64,000 nt of DNA from Hymenobacter telluris (GTDB lineage: Bacteria > Bacteroidota > Bacteroidia > Cytophagales > Hymenobacteraceae). The notes below the pieces were generated by a model, which worked only from the letters and a program-made list of their open reading frames with translations, made no database searches and was not told the origin of the DNA. Each line of letters starts with the position of its first letter. Position 1 is the first letter of the stretch. Where the stretch lies: assembly GCF_017313265.1 (NCBI RefSeq), contig NZ_JAFLQZ010000002.1, forward strand, positions 248,001-312,000, given 5' to 3'. Below, one piece after another: positions 63,356 through 64,000 of the stretch. A program made the translations under genes and the position numbers.

Positions 63356-63892
63356 ATGTTTGATAGTAAAATAAAGCAGCTCGAATTGTTGACGGCGCAG
63401 TACGAGAAACTGCTGGCGCTGAGTGCCGCCCACGGAGCAGCGGAATCTGTAAACCAAGAAAAGTTTCTGCTCAAAAGGGTGCTGGATGAACTAACGTGGG
63501 ATAGTCTGGAGGATACCGTAAAGCAGGAAAAGCGCAAAGCAGCGGTAGTCTTGTTGGATAAGTGGAGCTACGAGGAGGGCAGTGCCGGGAATATAGCGTA
63601 TGAAAAAAGCGTAGTGGAATTATATGAGCGTATCGAAGCGCTATTAAGTGAACTGACGGAGGATACTACGTTTTCTATTCGGTTAAAAGCATTGCTGTTG
63701 ATAGAAAAATCATTTATCAATGAGCAAAAAGAATTTAGCAAGATGAGGCATATGGATTATTATATATGGTCTGAATTGTTTGCTGACAATCAGGCGAAAA
63801 TATATTATCCGCTTGAGCTTGCTGAGTTAAACGCTACGTTCAGAGAAATGTACCGTAACTGGCCGAAAAGGCCTTATAAGGATATTGCCTAG
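63356..63892 (+). CDS. Putative immunity protein for the Hcp-ADP-ribosyltransferase
   Basis: The 178-residue protein begins 29 bases past the toxin gene stop, at ATG 63356 (a TTG at 63332 is also in frame). It is helical and charged, with no signal peptide, so it is cytoplasmic (IKQLELLTAQYEKLLAL; then NIAYEKSVVELYERIEALLS). Like the toxin domain, it is less GC-rich than surrounding genes. Position, size and composition fit an immunity protein that would bind and block the ADP-ribosyltransferase. I do not recognise a family. Confidence 0.65.
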   Translation: MFDSKIKQLELLTAQYEKLLALSAAHGAAESVNQEKFLLKRVLDELTWDSLEDTVKQEKRKAAVVLLDKWSYEEGSAGNIAYEKSVVELYERIEALLSELTEDTTFSIRLKALLLIEKSFINEQKEFSKMRHMDYYIWSELFADNQAKIYYPLELAELNATFREMYRNWPKRPYKDIA

Positions 63893-63926
63893 GAGCCGCA
63901 ACGGGTACAAGCGCAAGGGCCTGCTG

Positions 63927-64000
63927 CTATGCATACGTTAGCCGGGCGCCTTGCGCATCCACTACCAAATGCGCTTCACGGCCGCAAATCAGGGCCATGT
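63927..64000 (-). CDS. Possible C-terminal end of a leftward gene (partial)
   Basis: The minus strand is open from the window edge to a TAG at 63929-63927 and encodes ICGREAHLVVDAQGARLTYA, GC-rich like normal genes. It could be the tail of a gene that starts outside the window and is convergent with the toxin module, but 24 codons are too few for a family call. Confidence 0.2.
   Translation of the reverse strand, partial: MALICGREAHLVVDAQGARLTYA

Noticed and set aside
1..64000. tRNA, rRNA, CRISPR arrays, intact transposases, prophage
   Set aside because: I looked for T-loop motifs, regular spaced repeats and transposase or integrase motifs and saw none I could support; a tRNAscan or Infernal run would be needed to exclude small RNAs.

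Overview
The window looks like a chromosomal segment of a GC-rich member of the Bacteroidota, most likely Cytophagales and close to Hymenobacter. This is inferred from gene content, not from a database search. Supporting signs: type IX secretion (T9SS) type B C-terminal domains; Bacteroidota-type promoters (TTG-N20-TAnnTTTG) upstream of rimP and of a surface-protein gene; DUF3078, DUF4136 and DUF4292 proteins; a type II glutaminyl cyclase; many signal peptides cut just before Gln; and an Hcp/TssD of the Bacteroidota type VI (T6SS) kind. Most genes look about 55-62% GC by eye. I found no rRNA, tRNA, CRISPR array or intact insertion sequence.

Layout. 1-3.7 kb: tail of a GNAT acetyltransferase, a PaaI-type thioesterase, an NYN-nuclease/cold-shock fusion, a YdjM-like membrane protein and a small acidic protein. 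3.9-7.4 kb: mfd. 7.4-9.5 kb: an AT-rich (roughly 30% GC by eye) gene for a Clp-N/KAP P-loop NTPase, broken by one base in a T8 run. 9.8-13.4 kb: alpha/beta hydrolase, an OmpA remnant, a PAS histidine kinase with its response regulator, and a lipoprotein. 13.6-22 kb: acyltransferase, an orphan ABC ATPase, two lipoproteins, an MG2-like/TonB-plug surface protein, aldo/keto reductase and FrnE-type oxidoreductase. 22-28.7 kb: a sphingolipid delta-4-desaturase-like enzyme, an MltD-like LysM transglycosylase, gatA, two tandem tatA genes and a GAF-LytTR regulator. 29-36.5 kb: a leftward envelope cluster (flippase, dut, sugar nucleotidyltransferase, TPR protein, DUF4292 lipoprotein, EnvC-like activator). 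36.6-41 kb: enoyl-CoA hydratase, mscL, DUF3078 protein, small basic secreted protein and an outer-membrane barrel protein. 41.3-46.4 kb: rimP-nusA-infB behind a good promoter and a terminator-like leader hairpin. 46.5-57.6 kb: three tandem giant beta-propeller proteins with T9SS type B tails. 58-62 kb: a membrane EEP-family hydrolase, cysS and a glutaminyl cyclase lipoprotein. 62.2-63.9 kb: an Hcp/TssD protein fused to an ADP-ribosyltransferase domain, followed by a probable immunity gene.

How they fit together. Much of the window serves the envelope: surface proteins exported by Sec and T9SS, Tat components, peptidoglycan remodelling, a polysaccharide flippase, sugar activation, lipoproteins, and N-terminal pyroglutamate formation. 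Transcription and translation are represented by mfd, rimP-nusA-infB, gatA and cysS. The two accessory loci, the Clp-N/KAP island and the Hcp-ART toxin module, are the best candidates for conflict systems. The Hcp-ART module is the strongest new lead.
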